From Bacillus sp. Y1 (GTDB lineage: Bacteria > Bacillota > Bacilli > Bacillales > Cytobacillaceae), in contig NZ_CP030028.1 in the NCBI RefSeq assembly GCF_003586445.1, forward strand, positions 4,486,501 to 4,550,500: DNA of 64,000 nucleotides, in the 5' to 3' direction. Under the pieces are notes generated by a model that worked only from the letters and a program-made list of their open reading frames with translations, was not told the DNA's origin and did no database searches. Positions 1 to 9,399 of the stretch are shown piece by piece (position 1 is the stretch's first letter; every line of letters begins with the position of its first letter). The translations under genes were made by a program, and so were the position numbers.

Positions 1-2
1 GC

Positions 3-293
3 ATGACGAATATGGCTAGAAAAAGACGTCCATTAATCCCGGAGGCTAGAGAGGCATTAGATTCACTAAAAGCAGATGTCATGAAACAGAGAGGATATGT
101 GGTGTCAAAAGATAACCCGGATCAGGTTAAATACGAAGTGGCAGCGGATATGCATATTCCACTTAGTAGAGGCAATAACGGAAATCTTACCTCCCATCAA
201 GCAGGAAAGATCGGTGGTCAAATTGGTGGAAGCATGGTCAAAGAAATGGTCCGACTTGCACAAGAAAGAATGAGAAATGAATCGTTAGAATAG
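3..293 (+). CDS. Small acid-soluble spore protein, alpha/beta type
   Basis: DNA-binding protein that coats the chromosome in the dormant spore and is degraded by the GPR protease at germination. The 96-residue product has the family's core near residues 43-50 (YEVAADM, the GPR-cleavage-like segment) and a Gly-rich second helix region (GKIGGQIGGSMVKEMV). It is longer than the usual 60-75 residues, with a basic N-terminal extension (ARKRRP). The start may be the ATG at 3 or the one at 12; the ribosome binding site would lie outside the window. A strong hairpin terminator follows. A shorter relative lies at 61396-61608. Family assignment is firm; the subtype is not. Confidence 0.85.
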   Translation: MTNMARKRRPLIPEAREALDSLKADVMKQRGYVVSKDNPDQVKYEVAADMHIPLSRGNNGNLTSHQAGKIGGQIGGSMVKEMVRLAQERMRNESLE

Positions 294-311
294 AAGCACG
301 AACACATAAAA

Positions 312-340
312 AATGCCTCTAAATTTAGAGGCATTTTTTA
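312..340. terminator. Bidirectional hairpin terminator
   Basis: AATGCCTCTAAA pairs with TTTAGAGGCATT at 312-335, with A-run before and T-run after, so it can serve both the spore protein gene and the converging GGDEF/EAL gene. Confidence 0.85.
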
Positions 341-2701
341 GCTAGCAGCACCGTGTTTCGTTAAAATATCTTCATAATTAGAACGCTCGACTGGAGGTGA
401 ATAAAAATAACCTTGCACCTCGAAGCAATTCATATTTTGTAGGAAACCGATTTGATTCGATGTTTCCACACCTTCCGCAATGACCTTCAGATTTAGGTTG
501 TGAGACATCGAAATGATGGCAGAAATGATTTCTTTATTGCTTTCATAATCAGCAATAAAGGATTGGTCAATTTTCAAACGATCGACAGATAGCTTTTGTA
601 AATAACTTAAGGAGCTATACCCTGTACCAAAATCATCGACACTGATTTCAACCCCGACTTTTCTTAGCGCAAGCAGATTTCGATTCACTCGCTCTTCCCC
701 ACGCATAATAACACTTTCCGTAATTTCAATCTCAATATCACTACCGTCAATTTCATAGGTGGCTAAATTTTTAATGATAAAATCGACAAAGTCTTCTTGG
801 TAAAAATGAATGACGGAAATATTAATAGAAGTTCTTGGCACCGGCATACCTTTCCGCTTCCACTGCCCAATCGTCTCAAATACTTCCGTAATCACAAATC
901 TCTCAAGATCAATAATTAAATTGCTTTCTTCAGCGATTGGAATAAACTTACTTGGCGGAATAAATCCGTTCTCTTCATGTTTCCAACGAATAAGTGCCTC
1001 GGACCCAACCAATTGGTTTGAACCTGTATCAAATTTCGGTTGGTAATACACCGTTAGCTTGCGATTCGCAATATCCCTGCGAAGATCACTTTCGATCTTA
1101 ATTTTATTTAGTGATTGCTCCTTCATCGAAGATTCATACACCACATATCGATTTGACCCTTGATTTTTCGCTCGATACATCGCAAGATCTGCTGCCTTTA
1201 ATAATTCCAAAATCGACTCTCCATCTTTTGGAAAATAAGCAACACCGATGCTCGCTGTAAGTAAAAAGTCAAAGCCATCGAGTACGATGGGGGTACGAAA
1301 ACCTTCGATAATTTTTTGCGCAATCTCATCATAGTCTGCTGGATGAGGAAGTAATGCTGCAAACTCATCTCCCCCAAGCCTTGCAATCGTACAATTTTCA
1401 GGCATGAGCTCCTCAAGTTTTTTCCCGGTTTCTTGAAGAATTTTATCACCGAAAAAATGACCAAAAGTATCATTAATCCGTTTAAAGCGATCAAAATCAA
1501 TATAAAAAAGATAAAAAGGTTTATTTTCACCAATCGCCTCTGCTGCCACTTTTTCAAGCTTACGTTTATTCGGTAAGTTGGTTAAATCATCGTGATAAGC
1601 GAGGTAGCGAATCGTCTCCTCGGCATGCGTCTTCTCCGTAATATCTCGGACAATTCCATATACTCCGATCAGTTCTTCTTTCACGATTATTCGAACAGGC
1701 GTAATTCTTACATCAATAAAAAAGCCATCTCGATGTCGAAGTTTTACTTCAACCGATTGTATTTCTCCTTGAAGAATACTTTTTAAATAACCGTTAATTT
1801 CGTCTTCATCGTAGATTAATAGCTCTTTAAAATGCAGTCCCTTAATCGCTTCCTGATCATAGCCGGTAAGCTTAAAGGCTTCCTTATTCGCATGCAAGAT
1901 GTTCCCAGACAAGTTTACGGCAAATACGGCATCAGGATTATGATTAAATAACGATAAGTACGATTGAATATTACGCATCAATAAACGTTCGCCAAACAGG
2001 TCAGGAACAAGCATTAAGGAAAGATTCGTAATGACACTGTATGTAAAAGGCAAAAGCATGACCAACGGTTTTGTATTACCCGCTCCAATTTCTTCAAGAT
2101 TCAGCATGGATACAACGACCATAAAAGGAATTCCCGCAAAAGCAGCTCCACCAAGAATACTGCCAACAAGCTTCCATCTAGACAGAAATTGATAAATATC
2201 TGAGTTCGTTATTTGAATAAGGAACCGAAGCAAGGAAAACATCGTTGCTAATGTAAGAAATGCAGTCATGATCGCAAGCATCGGCTTTATATCAAGATGG
2301 TCTGAGTAAAGAAGATAAAAGCCAAGGCCAAGTGTACCTAAAATACAAAGCGTAATGAATAGTCCTGCAAATAGGTATTGAATTGAGCTATTTAGTCGCT
2401 GCTTCGTTACCCCAAGAGCAATATAAGATCCGATAAAGCAGAAATAAAAACTTAATTGAAAGTATAAGTTGATATTCCCTGTAGAGTAAGGTAATTCAAT
2501 TGAAAAACAAACCAATAACAATGCTAACCAAAAAGTAAAGCCTAGCATTAACGAGTATAATAATCTTCTCGTAAACGTATAATTTTCTAGCTTCAACCGA
2601 CGACAAAATTCTGCCCCTAATGTACAGCATATTATCGAAATGAAGATAGCAATCAACACATCGCTTAAATTGAACACATAAAATGTGGCAGACCCAAGCA
2701 A
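338..2701 (-). CDS. Membrane PAS-GGDEF-EAL protein (cyclic-di-GMP turnover)
   Basis: Predicted bifunctional cyclic-di-GMP enzyme of 787 residues. Residues 1-240 are mostly hydrophobic (about seven membrane segments), 250-360 are a PAS domain, about 365-520 a GGDEF domain with an intact GGDEF motif at 443-447, and 540-780 an EAL domain. The EAL catalytic set is complete by eye: EALIR at 568, ITES, DDFGTGYSS, KID, AEGVET and QGYFYSPP, so phosphodiesterase activity is likely. No RxxD inhibitory site precedes the GGDEF motif. The start is a TTG preceded by GAGGGG five bases upstream. It stands alone, transcribed toward the spore protein gene. Whether net activity is synthesis or breakdown cannot be read from sequence. 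Confidence 0.9.
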   Translation of the reverse strand: MLGSATFYVFNLSDVLIAIFISIICCTLGAEFCRRLKLENYTFTRRLLYSLMLGFTFWLALLLVCFSIELPYSTGNINLYFQLSFYFCFIGSYIALGVTKQRLNSSIQYLFAGLFITLCILGTLGLGFYLLYSDHLDIKPMLAIMTAFLTLATMFSLLRFLIQITNSDIYQFLSRWKLVGSILGGAAFAGIPFMVVVSMLNLEEIGAGNTKPLVMLLPFTYSVITNLSLMLVPDLFGERLLMRNIQSYLSLFNHNPDAVFAVNLSGNILHANKEAFKLTGYDQEAIKGLHFKELLIYDEDEINGYLKSILQGEIQSVEVKLRHRDGFFIDVRITPVRIIVKEELIGVYGIVRDITEKTHAEETIRYLAYHDDLTNLPNKRKLEKVAAEAIGENKPFYLFYIDFDRFKRINDTFGHFFGDKILQETGKKLEELMPENCTIARLGGDEFAALLPHPADYDEIAQKIIEGFRTPIVLDGFDFLLTASIGVAYFPKDGESILELLKAADLAMYRAKNQGSNRYVVYESSMKEQSLNKIKIESDLRRDIANRKLTVYYQPKFDTGSNQLVGSEALIRWKHEENGFIPPSKFIPIAEESNLIIDLERFVITEVFETIGQWKRKGMPVPRTSINISVIHFYQEDFVDFIIKNLATYEIDGSDIEIEITESVIMRGEERVNRNLLALRKVGVEISVDDFGTGYSSLSYLQKLSVDRLKIDQSFIADYESNKEIISAIISMSHNLNLKVIAEGVETSNQIGFLQNMNCFEVQGYFYSPPVERSNYEDILTKHGAAS

Positions 2702-2839
2702 AGTAACCCCTCATCCCAGAGCAAAATTCAGTAGACTGCCCTTTTCCGACCTACTGTGGACTCCATTTTACCATGATTCGACAGTAATATCCTACTATTT
2801 TCGCAGGGAAAAAGGATTATTTATTCGATCTACGAATGA

Positions 2840-2876
2840 AAGACCCACCTGTTTTGGAGGAGGATCTTTTTCTAGT
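2840..2876 (-). terminator. Possible weak terminator after the DoxX gene
   Basis: An imperfect stem (8 of 10 pairs, AGACCCACCT with AGGAGGATCT) lies 3' of the DoxX gene. The T-run is better on the plus strand than on the minus strand, so its role is uncertain. Confidence 0.3.
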
Positions 2877-2901
2877 TTCATGATTCTCAAAATCGAGATA
2901 T

Positions 2902-3300
2902 TTAGAAAATAAATGCGTCGATTGCGTATGCTCCAGGACCTGTTAATGCAACACCAATGGCTACAACTAATAATGTTAGGTTATATTCATACCCATTTGC
3001 TGTTGACCATAACCCATTAGCACCGTGAACTTTTACAATGGCCATAATCATGGTTGCAGCAATAAGTAGACCTGCAAGTGGAGTTAAGAATCCAGCAGCA
3101 AAGAATAATCCTCCTACCAACTCAGCTAACCCAGCAAGAAGAGCCATTGTTACACCTGGCTTTAATCCAAGAGACTCCATCCAGCCACCTGTTCCTTTCA
3201 GTCCGTAACCGCCGAACCAACCAAATAATTTTTGAGCACCATGACCAATGAATAATACCCCGATAACCAAACGAATCAATAATAATCCTAAATCTAACAT
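2902..3300 (-). CDS. DoxX-family membrane protein
   Basis: Small integral membrane protein of 132 residues with four hydrophobic segments and the DoxX start (LRLVIGVLFIGHGAQKLFGW type; here LIRLVIGVLFIGHGAQKLF). In Bacillus, DoxX proteins such as MhqP and CatD take part in resistance to quinones and other thiol-reactive electrophiles, probably with redox partners. It follows the MarR gene by 24 bp, so the two form an operon. Two MhqR-like boxes lie in front of that operon, which supports the quinone-stress reading. The biochemical role is not established. Confidence 0.85.
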   Translation of the reverse strand: MLDLGLLLIRLVIGVLFIGHGAQKLFGWFGGYGLKGTGGWMESLGLKPGVTMALLAGLAELVGGLFFAAGFLTPLAGLLIAATMIMAIVKVHGANGLWSTANGYEYNLTLLVVAIGVALTGPGAYAIDAFIF

Positions 3301-3324
3301 AATGTAATTCCTCCTAGTTGTTTG

Positions 3325-3762
3325 TTAATTTGATAGTTCTTCTACTTTCTTCTTCGTTTTTCTTAGTACATCTATTAAACTGTTTACCTCATGACGATCT
3401 AATGAAGCAAACATGGAATCAATCAGTACTTGATGCTCCGGAATAAGGACATCCATTAATATTCTCCCTTTATCCGACAAAGAAATATGAAAAGCTCGTC
3501 GATCTCCTGGACAGATATTTCGCTCTAAAAAACCCTTTTGTACCAGCTTATCAACCACATACGTCATCGAACCGCTAGCCACTAGAATGCTGATCCCCAC
3601 TTGATGAATCGTCTGAGTCCCCTTATGGTAAAGAACTTCAAGAACCGAAAATTCTGTCACGCTTAGATCATGTTTTGTCACATTTGCCTTTATACATTCT
3701 TGAATCGCCTTTGTTGTTTGCATGAGGAGCAGAAAAGGTTCGTTAGAACAAATCTTATCCAT
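3325..3762 (-). CDS. MarR-family regulator (MhqR-like)
   Basis: Transcriptional repressor of 145 residues with the MarR winged helix: recognition region near residues 60-75 (LVASGSMTYVVDKLVQKGFLE is its core) and the wing motif GDRRAFHISLSDKG. One Cys lies at residue 5. It is the first gene of a two-gene operon with a DoxX protein. Two palindromes upstream match the box known for MhqR of Bacillus subtilis (TATCTCGAA-TTCGAGATA), which controls a DoxX-containing quinone-resistance regulon. The MhqR assignment is an inference from operator and neighbour; another MarR subtype is possible. Confidence 0.8.
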   Translation of the reverse strand: MDKICSNEPFLLLMQTTKAIQECIKANVTKHDLSVTEFSVLEVLYHKGTQTIHQVGISILVASGSMTYVVDKLVQKGFLERNICPGDRRAFHISLSDKGRILMDVLIPEHQVLIDSMFASLDRHEVNSLIDVLRKTKKKVEELSN

Positions 3763-3798
3763 ATGCTCACCCCCTTGTCTTTTTATCTCTGATTCAAA

Positions 3799-3838
3799 TA
3801 TCTTGAATATGAGATAATAATATTACGAATTCGAGATA
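3799..3838 (-). promoter_or_regulatory. Two MhqR-like operator palindromes
   Basis: 3799-3816 reads TATCTTGAA-TATGAGATA and 3821-3838 reads TATTACGAA-TTCGAGATA. Each half-site pair matches the known MhqR box at 7 of 9 positions, and they lie 37-76 bp before the MarR gene, consistent with autoregulation. Confidence 0.65.
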
Positions 3839-3852
3839 TTGTCAATGGGTGT

Positions 3853-4080
3853 TTGGAGAGTTTTTTTCTTATGACTCACTCCCCCTTGAAAACCAGCTCC
3901 TGAGGTCATAAACATTTTTTTATGACCTTACTCCCTTAAAAACAAGCTATTCTAGGGTCATAAACCTGACTTTATGACGTGTAAGCCAATTAAAATCAAT
4001 CACCACAGGTCATAAACTCTCCTTTATAACCTGATACACAAGTAAAACCAATGCCACGAGTCATAAGGCCGCTTCATCTA
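3853..4080. repeat. Hairpin array, 52-bp period (GTCATAAA family)
   Basis: Gene-free stretch with about five short hairpins, each GGTCATAAA / TTTATGACC around a 6-nt loop of variable sequence (CATTTT, CCTGAC, CTCTCC, GGCCGC). Left arms start GTC at 3905, 3957, 4009 and 4060, so spacing is 52, 52 and 51. The segments between hairpins are similar to one another (AAAACCAGCT-like core), so the unit is a diverged tandem repeat, not a spacer array. It fills the space between the MarR promoter and the universal stress protein gene. No function is known to me. Confidence 0.75.
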
Positions 4081-4111
4081 GAAATCTTCTCTAAATTAAT
4101 TCCGTAAGTAC

Positions 4112-4142
4112 AAAAAAACAACAAGCATTTCTTACATGCTTG
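4112..4142 (-). terminator. Terminator of the universal stress protein gene
   Basis: CAAGCAT at 4122-4128 pairs with ATGCTTG at 4136-4142; the minus strand then runs into seven Ts (4112-4118). Confidence 0.75.
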
Positions 4143-4146
4143 ATGT

Positions 4147-4566
4147 TCATTTCACAATTAACACCGGACAGTTTGCTCGTTTGGCTACTTTATGACTCAC
4201 ACTTCCGAGAACAAATTCCTGTAATCCGCTTAATCCTCTGCTGCCAATCACGATAATATCCGCGTGATGATTGTTTGCATATTCAACAATCGCAGGGCCT
4301 GGATCACCTGAAAGAATCGTGACCTTATAGGATACCTCATACGTTCTGGCCATTTTTTCGACTTCCCTTATTCGTTCCTTGCGCTTTCCGTCTAAATCTG
4401 CTGAGTTCCAATGGCTCAGTACTTCTGATTTCACTTTATCAGCATCAACGACAAAGACAATTTCTACTAATGACCCTGGAGTGCACTTCGCCATATGCAT
4501 GGCGTTTTCTGCCGCTCTTTTCGCATGATCTGATCCGTCCGTGGCTAGGATGATATTTTTATACAA
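4147..4566 (-). CDS. Universal stress protein, UspA family
   Basis: Cytoplasmic ATP-binding stress protein of 139 residues. The start (NIILATDGSDHA) carries the conserved Asp, and the C-terminal half carries the nucleotide-binding pattern G-x2-G-x9-G-S (GSRGLSGLQEFVLGS). It is therefore of the ATP-binding, dimeric type. The start is a TTG placed 7 bases after GGAGG. It stands as a single gene with its own terminator. Physiological role in this organism is unknown; relatives are induced by growth arrest and energy stress. Confidence 0.9.
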   Translation of the reverse strand: MYKNIILATDGSDHAKRAAENAMHMAKCTPGSLVEIVFVVDADKVKSEVLSHWNSADLDGKRKERIREVEKMARTYEVSYKVTILSGDPGPAIVEYANNHHADIIVIGSRGLSGLQEFVLGSVSHKVAKRANCPVLIVK

Positions 4567-4737
4567 TGGATAACCTCCTTCTTTTGTTAAAACAGTCTAA
4601 TATGTTAATTATGCGTGAAATGCATCATTATCGCAGTGATGTTCCTCACCGCACCCTCTCCTTTATTCACAGATGGCCTATTCAAAAAAGAGAGACATAT
4701 TCCCATGTACAAGCCCATATAGTTTAAGGTAGAATAT

Positions 4738-4758
4738 AAAACGTAATTGTTACGGTTT
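4738..4758 (+). promoter_or_regulatory. Zur-like box before the permease pair
   Basis: AAAACGTAAT-T-GTTACGGTTT, 8 of 10 symmetric positions, matches the Bacillus Zur pattern CGTAAT-N-ATTACG. It lies 23 bp before the ATG and overlaps an AT-rich stretch that could be the -10 region, so zinc repression is the likely control. Confidence 0.7.
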
Positions 4759-4780
4759 AACCAATACATAGGAGGGACAT

Positions 4781-5776
4781 ATGAATCGAATTGTTCGAAC
4801 GAACTTGTTTGATATTACTGGATTGATTTTATTAGCTGCTGCTTTTCTTTTACTATCATTAAAATTAGACGTTGGGGACGTTCTTCCCTCCTCATTTTTA
4901 AATCTTAATACCATTTTTCTAAGCATACTAATTGAAGCTTTTCCTTTTGTGCTTATTGGTGTTCTGATTGCAGGTGTGATTCAAATCTTTGTAACAGAAG
5001 AACATATTCAACGGTGGATTCCTCAAAGCAGGACGAAGGCCATTATCATGAGTTGTGTAGTCGGTGCATTGTTCCCTGCCTGCGAATGTGGAATTGTACC
5101 AATCGTTAGACGACTTGTATCAAAAGGAGTTCCTCTCTATGCAGCCATTGGGTTCATGCTGACTGGACCACTTATTAACCCGATCGTGATTGCATCCACG
5201 TATATGGCTTTTGGAAATAACGCGGCCATAGCTGGGTGGAGAATGGGACTTGGATTTGCGGTTGCTCTCATTGTTGCGTTTCTAGTGAGCTTTTTCTTTA
5301 GAGGACATCAATTCAAGGAGGCTTTGGTCAGCACACAAACCCTTTCAGCAAGTAGAAAGAAAGAACCTTTTACGAAGCGGTTCTTCTCGATGCTTACCCA
5401 CTCCATCGATGAATTTTTCGATATGGCGAAGTTCTTAATTTTTGGAGCATTTCTTGCTGCCGCTGTTCAAACGTATATGCCAGCAAAATCCTTATTAGAA
5501 GCAGGAGATGGTCCTTTTTCCTCCATCGCTGTCATGATGGGTCTTGCTTATGTGTTATCTCTTTGCTCGGAAGCAGATGCTTTTATCGGATCATCTTTTA
5601 ATAGCATTTTTCCAACACCATCTGTCCTAGCCTTTCTTATATTCGGACCGATGATCGATTTAAAAAACACGCTTATGATGCTAAGTGTATTTCGTGCAAA
5701 ATTTGTGTTTAGTGTACTGTTCTTTGTTGCAACGACTGTATTTTTATCCATTGTGCTCGTGCAGAGCTTTTTATAA
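4781..5776 (+). CDS. ycgR: UPF0718/DUF318 permease, YcgR type
   Basis: Integral membrane protein of 331 residues with about eight hydrophobic segments arranged in two halves. It carries the family signature ACECGIVPIVRR in the first half and LCSEADAFI in the second. Families around this permease are linked to metal or metalloid transport. It precedes by 13 bp a TIGR03943/YcgQ-like protein with a His-rich loop, the same pair as ycgR-ycgQ in Bacillus subtilis. A Zur-like box sits upstream, so a part in zinc homeostasis under zinc limitation is the best inference. Substrate is not shown by sequence. Confidence 0.8.
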   Translation: MNRIVRTNLFDITGLILLAAAFLLLSLKLDVGDVLPSSFLNLNTIFLSILIEAFPFVLIGVLIAGVIQIFVTEEHIQRWIPQSRTKAIIMSCVVGALFPACECGIVPIVRRLVSKGVPLYAAIGFMLTGPLINPIVIASTYMAFGNNAAIAGWRMGLGFAVALIVAFLVSFFFRGHQFKEALVSTQTLSASRKKEPFTKRFFSMLTHSIDEFFDMAKFLIFGAFLAAAVQTYMPAKSLLEAGDGPFSSIAVMMGLAYVLSLCSEADAFIGSSFNSIFPTPSVLAFLIFGPMIDLKNTLMMLSVFRAKFVFSVLFFVATTVFLSIVLVQSFL

Positions 5777-5789
5777 GGAGGGATTATAG

Positions 5790-6701
5790 GTGGTCTTCCA
5801 AGCCCAACAAGCTGTACGTGCAGCCATATTGCTTTTTTTCACGTTGTTAATTTTCAAATTTCACTATACGGGTGAGATTACAAAATTTATTAATCCAAAA
5901 TACATCGGACTCAGTCAGATCGCATCTGTTCTGTTCCTTATTTTGTTCTTCATCCAGATTACGCGAATTTGGGAGAAAAAGACTCATCACCATCATCACG
6001 ATCATGAGTGCAGCCATAATCATGACTGTGATCATAACCATGACCATGGAAATACGCCGATGACACTTAAAAAAGTGGTATCGTACGTCATTATCGCCTT
6101 TCCACTCGTGACTGGTTTTACCATACCAGCAAAAGTGCTCGATTCCTCTATCGCAGAGAAAAAAGGCGGAATGGCGGTGATTACAGGAAAAAGTGAAAAA
6201 TCTCCAACCACTGAGTCAACAAATGAAGAAGTAGTTCAACCATCCGACACGGAGGTACTTCCAAATCCGTATGGAGAAATCACTCAAGATGAGATGAATT
6301 CACTTGTGCAAAAACTAAAGCAAAGTGACCCGATTGACATGGATGACTATGTGTATTATTTAAACTATGAAGAAATTAGTAAGGACGTAGCTTCTTATAA
6401 AGGAAGAGAAATTACTTTAAAAGGCTTCGTTTATAAAGAGGATGGCTTTCAAACGGATCAGCTCGTTATCTCCCGTTTCTTGATCACTCACTGTGTGGCA
6501 GATGCTAGTATTATCGGTTTTTTAACACAATTTGATGAAGCAGCGACTCTTGAAAAAGACACATGGGTGGAAGCCACTGGTGTACTAGATGTGACAACCT
6601 ATAACGGGACGGAGATGCCTTTTATCAAAATTACCGACTGGAAAACGATTGAGGAACCAACCGAACCATATCTATTTCCGTTAAATGTGAGGATTTTATA
6701 A
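5790..6701 (+). CDS. ycgQ: TIGR03943-family protein with His-rich segment, YcgQ type
   Basis: Protein of 303 residues, partner of the preceding permease. Residues 1-65 hold two membrane segments; then comes a His-rich stretch (HHHHHDHECSHNHDCDHNHDH core) of the kind that binds zinc. A third membrane segment follows near residue 110, then an acidic linker and a C-terminal extracytoplasmic domain of about 130 residues with a single Cys in THCVADAS. The start is GTG, 7 bases after AAGGAGGG; the gap to ycgR is 13 bp. Role as a zinc-binding partner is an inference from the His cluster and the Zur-like box. Confidence 0.8.
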   Translation: MVFQAQQAVRAAILLFFTLLIFKFHYTGEITKFINPKYIGLSQIASVLFLILFFIQITRIWEKKTHHHHHDHECSHNHDCDHNHDHGNTPMTLKKVVSYVIIAFPLVTGFTIPAKVLDSSIAEKKGGMAVITGKSEKSPTTESTNEEVVQPSDTEVLPNPYGEITQDEMNSLVQKLKQSDPIDMDDYVYYLNYEEISKDVASYKGREITLKGFVYKEDGFQTDQLVISRFLITHCVADASIIGFLTQFDEAATLEKDTWVEATGVLDVTTYNGTEMPFIKITDWKTIEEPTEPYLFPLNVRIL

Positions 6702-6710
6702 TAAACAAGA

Positions 6711-6749
6711 GGGGAGAATGGCATCGATTAGTCATTCTCCCCTCCTTTT
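6711..6749 (+). terminator. Terminator after the ycgRQ pair
   Basis: GGGGAGAATG at 6711-6720 pairs perfectly with CATTCTCCCC at 6733-6742, followed by TCCTTTT. Confidence 0.85.
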
Positions 6750-6752
6750 ATA

Positions 6753-6890
6753 CTATTCATCTTTTTCATCATAGGCGATTAACACGATATTTTCGTTTGT
6801 TTCCTTCCGCAATTCCTTCTCAAGTGAGGTAATTTTGTCTAATTGACCTTTATCTAGATTGGCTACAGGGAAATTTTCATACACACTCAT
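6753..6890 (-). CDS. Small acidic protein, 45 residues, unknown
   Basis: Short reading frame with a good ribosome binding site (AAAGGGG, 7 bases before ATG). The product (MSVYENFPVANLDKGQL start, AYDEKDE end) is charged, without membrane segment or cysteine. It begins with a segment that could form a short helix (LDKITSLEKELRKE). I do not recognise it. It converges on the ycgRQ terminator and lies downstream of licT, possibly in the same transcript (gap 61 bp). Confidence 0.55.
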   Translation of the reverse strand: MSVYENFPVANLDKGQLDKITSLEKELRKETNENIVLIAYDEKDE

Positions 6891-6951
6891 CTAAGTACCC
6901 CTTTCTAAGGTGATAATTAGATTTTTTCCATGTGGGATCTCAATTATACAA

Positions 6952-7782
6952 TTAGCGATTCACGACTCTTTGTATATGAATAATCAAGTATAATTTCTCG
7001 TTATTCGTAAGCCTGTAGTCAAATTGATTTTCGATATATTCATTAATTTTCTCCGTACATTCAAAAGCTGCTTTATGCTTCTCACGCACGGTTTCGAATA
7101 AGAACGGATCGTCATCTTCGATATACGTTTTGCTATATAATCTTTGGGCAAAAAACTTTAAATGCGTAATAAATCGAAAATAATTTAATGATTCCTCGTC
7201 GAAGTCCATTTTAAAATGATATTTAACAATATTTAAAATATCCTGCATGACTTTAGTAATATTTGCGACATTCGGCATTTCCTGATTAAGCTCAGCATTC
7301 ACGATATGCATGGCGATAAAGCTTGCTTCATCTTCTGGTAAAAGGACACCAAGTTTCTCCTGAATGATCTTCAAGGCTTCCAAACCAATGACAAATTCTT
7401 GCTTATAAAATCTCTTAATTTCCCATAAAAGTGCATTTTTAATGTCGTACCCTTTTTGATTACGCTCGACCGCAAAATGAATATGATCGGTTAAAGAAAT
7501 ATAGATGCTATCGTTTAGGTTTCTTCCTAGTCTAGATTTGGCAATCTTAATAATATCCTCTGTTACTTCCATGTATTCGATCGGAACTTCATATAAAAGA
7601 GTTTTAAATTTTTCTGACATATCATTATTTTTAAGAGCAAAAATCTTCTCAATCTTGTCTTCATCTATAGAATCTCCTGGCTTTTTTTGAAACGCCAGAC
7701 CTCTCCCCATAACCACTAGCTCTTCATTTTTTTCATTAAACGCACTGATGACGTTGTTATTGTATACTTTGGCTATTTTCAT
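6952..7782 (-). CDS. licT: BglG/LicT-family transcription antiterminator
   Basis: RNA-binding antiterminator of 276 residues. Residues 1-55 are the CAT RNA-binding domain; two PTS regulation domains follow. The four phosphorylatable histidines fall at 100, 159, 207 and 269, the same numbers as in Bacillus subtilis LicT. When beta-glucosides are present the protein binds RAT hairpins and prevents terminator formation. Two RAT/terminator leaders occur in this locus (11420-11451 minus strand, 11780-11812 plus strand), its evident targets. It follows bglH after a terminator and has its own AT-rich promoter region (TATAAT, weak -35). Confidence 0.92.
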   Translation of the reverse strand: MKIAKVYNNNVISAFNEKNEELVVMGRGLAFQKKPGDSIDEDKIEKIFALKNNDMSEKFKTLLYEVPIEYMEVTEDIIKIAKSRLGRNLNDSIYISLTDHIHFAVERNQKGYDIKNALLWEIKRFYKQEFVIGLEALKIIQEKLGVLLPEDEASFIAMHIVNAELNQEMPNVANITKVMQDILNIVKYHFKMDFDEESLNYFRFITHLKFFAQRLYSKTYIEDDDPFLFETVREKHKAAFECTEKINEYIENQFDYRLTNNEKLYLIIHIQRVVNR

Positions 7783-7871
7783 TTGACCACCTATAAGTTT
7801 ATTATGGTTCTCTTAATATTATTATAATGGAAATAGTGAGCGTTATAAAATCTTTTAGACATTCAAAAGAA

Positions 7872-7894
7872 GGAAAGCTAATTACAAGCTTTCC
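7872..7894 (-). terminator. Terminator of bglPH
   Basis: GGAAAGC (7872-7878) pairs with GCTTTCC (7888-7894); the minus strand continues TTCTTTT. Confidence 0.7.
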
Positions 7895-7908
7895 CACTTT
7901 TATCCAAC

Positions 7909-9399
<1,491 letters not shown>

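Noticed and set aside
1198..1557. 119-codon minus-strand frame
   Set aside because: Shadow of the GGDEF domain in another frame, Lys/Leu-rich without family features.
2880..2898. Third MhqR-like box (ATCGAGATA)
   Set aside because: Only one half-site matches well and it lies 3' of the DoxX gene with no promoter.
5847..6047. Met/Val/Ile-rich frames opposite the His-rich segment of ycgQ
   Set aside because: They are the other-frame readings of the CAT/CAC codons encoding histidines.
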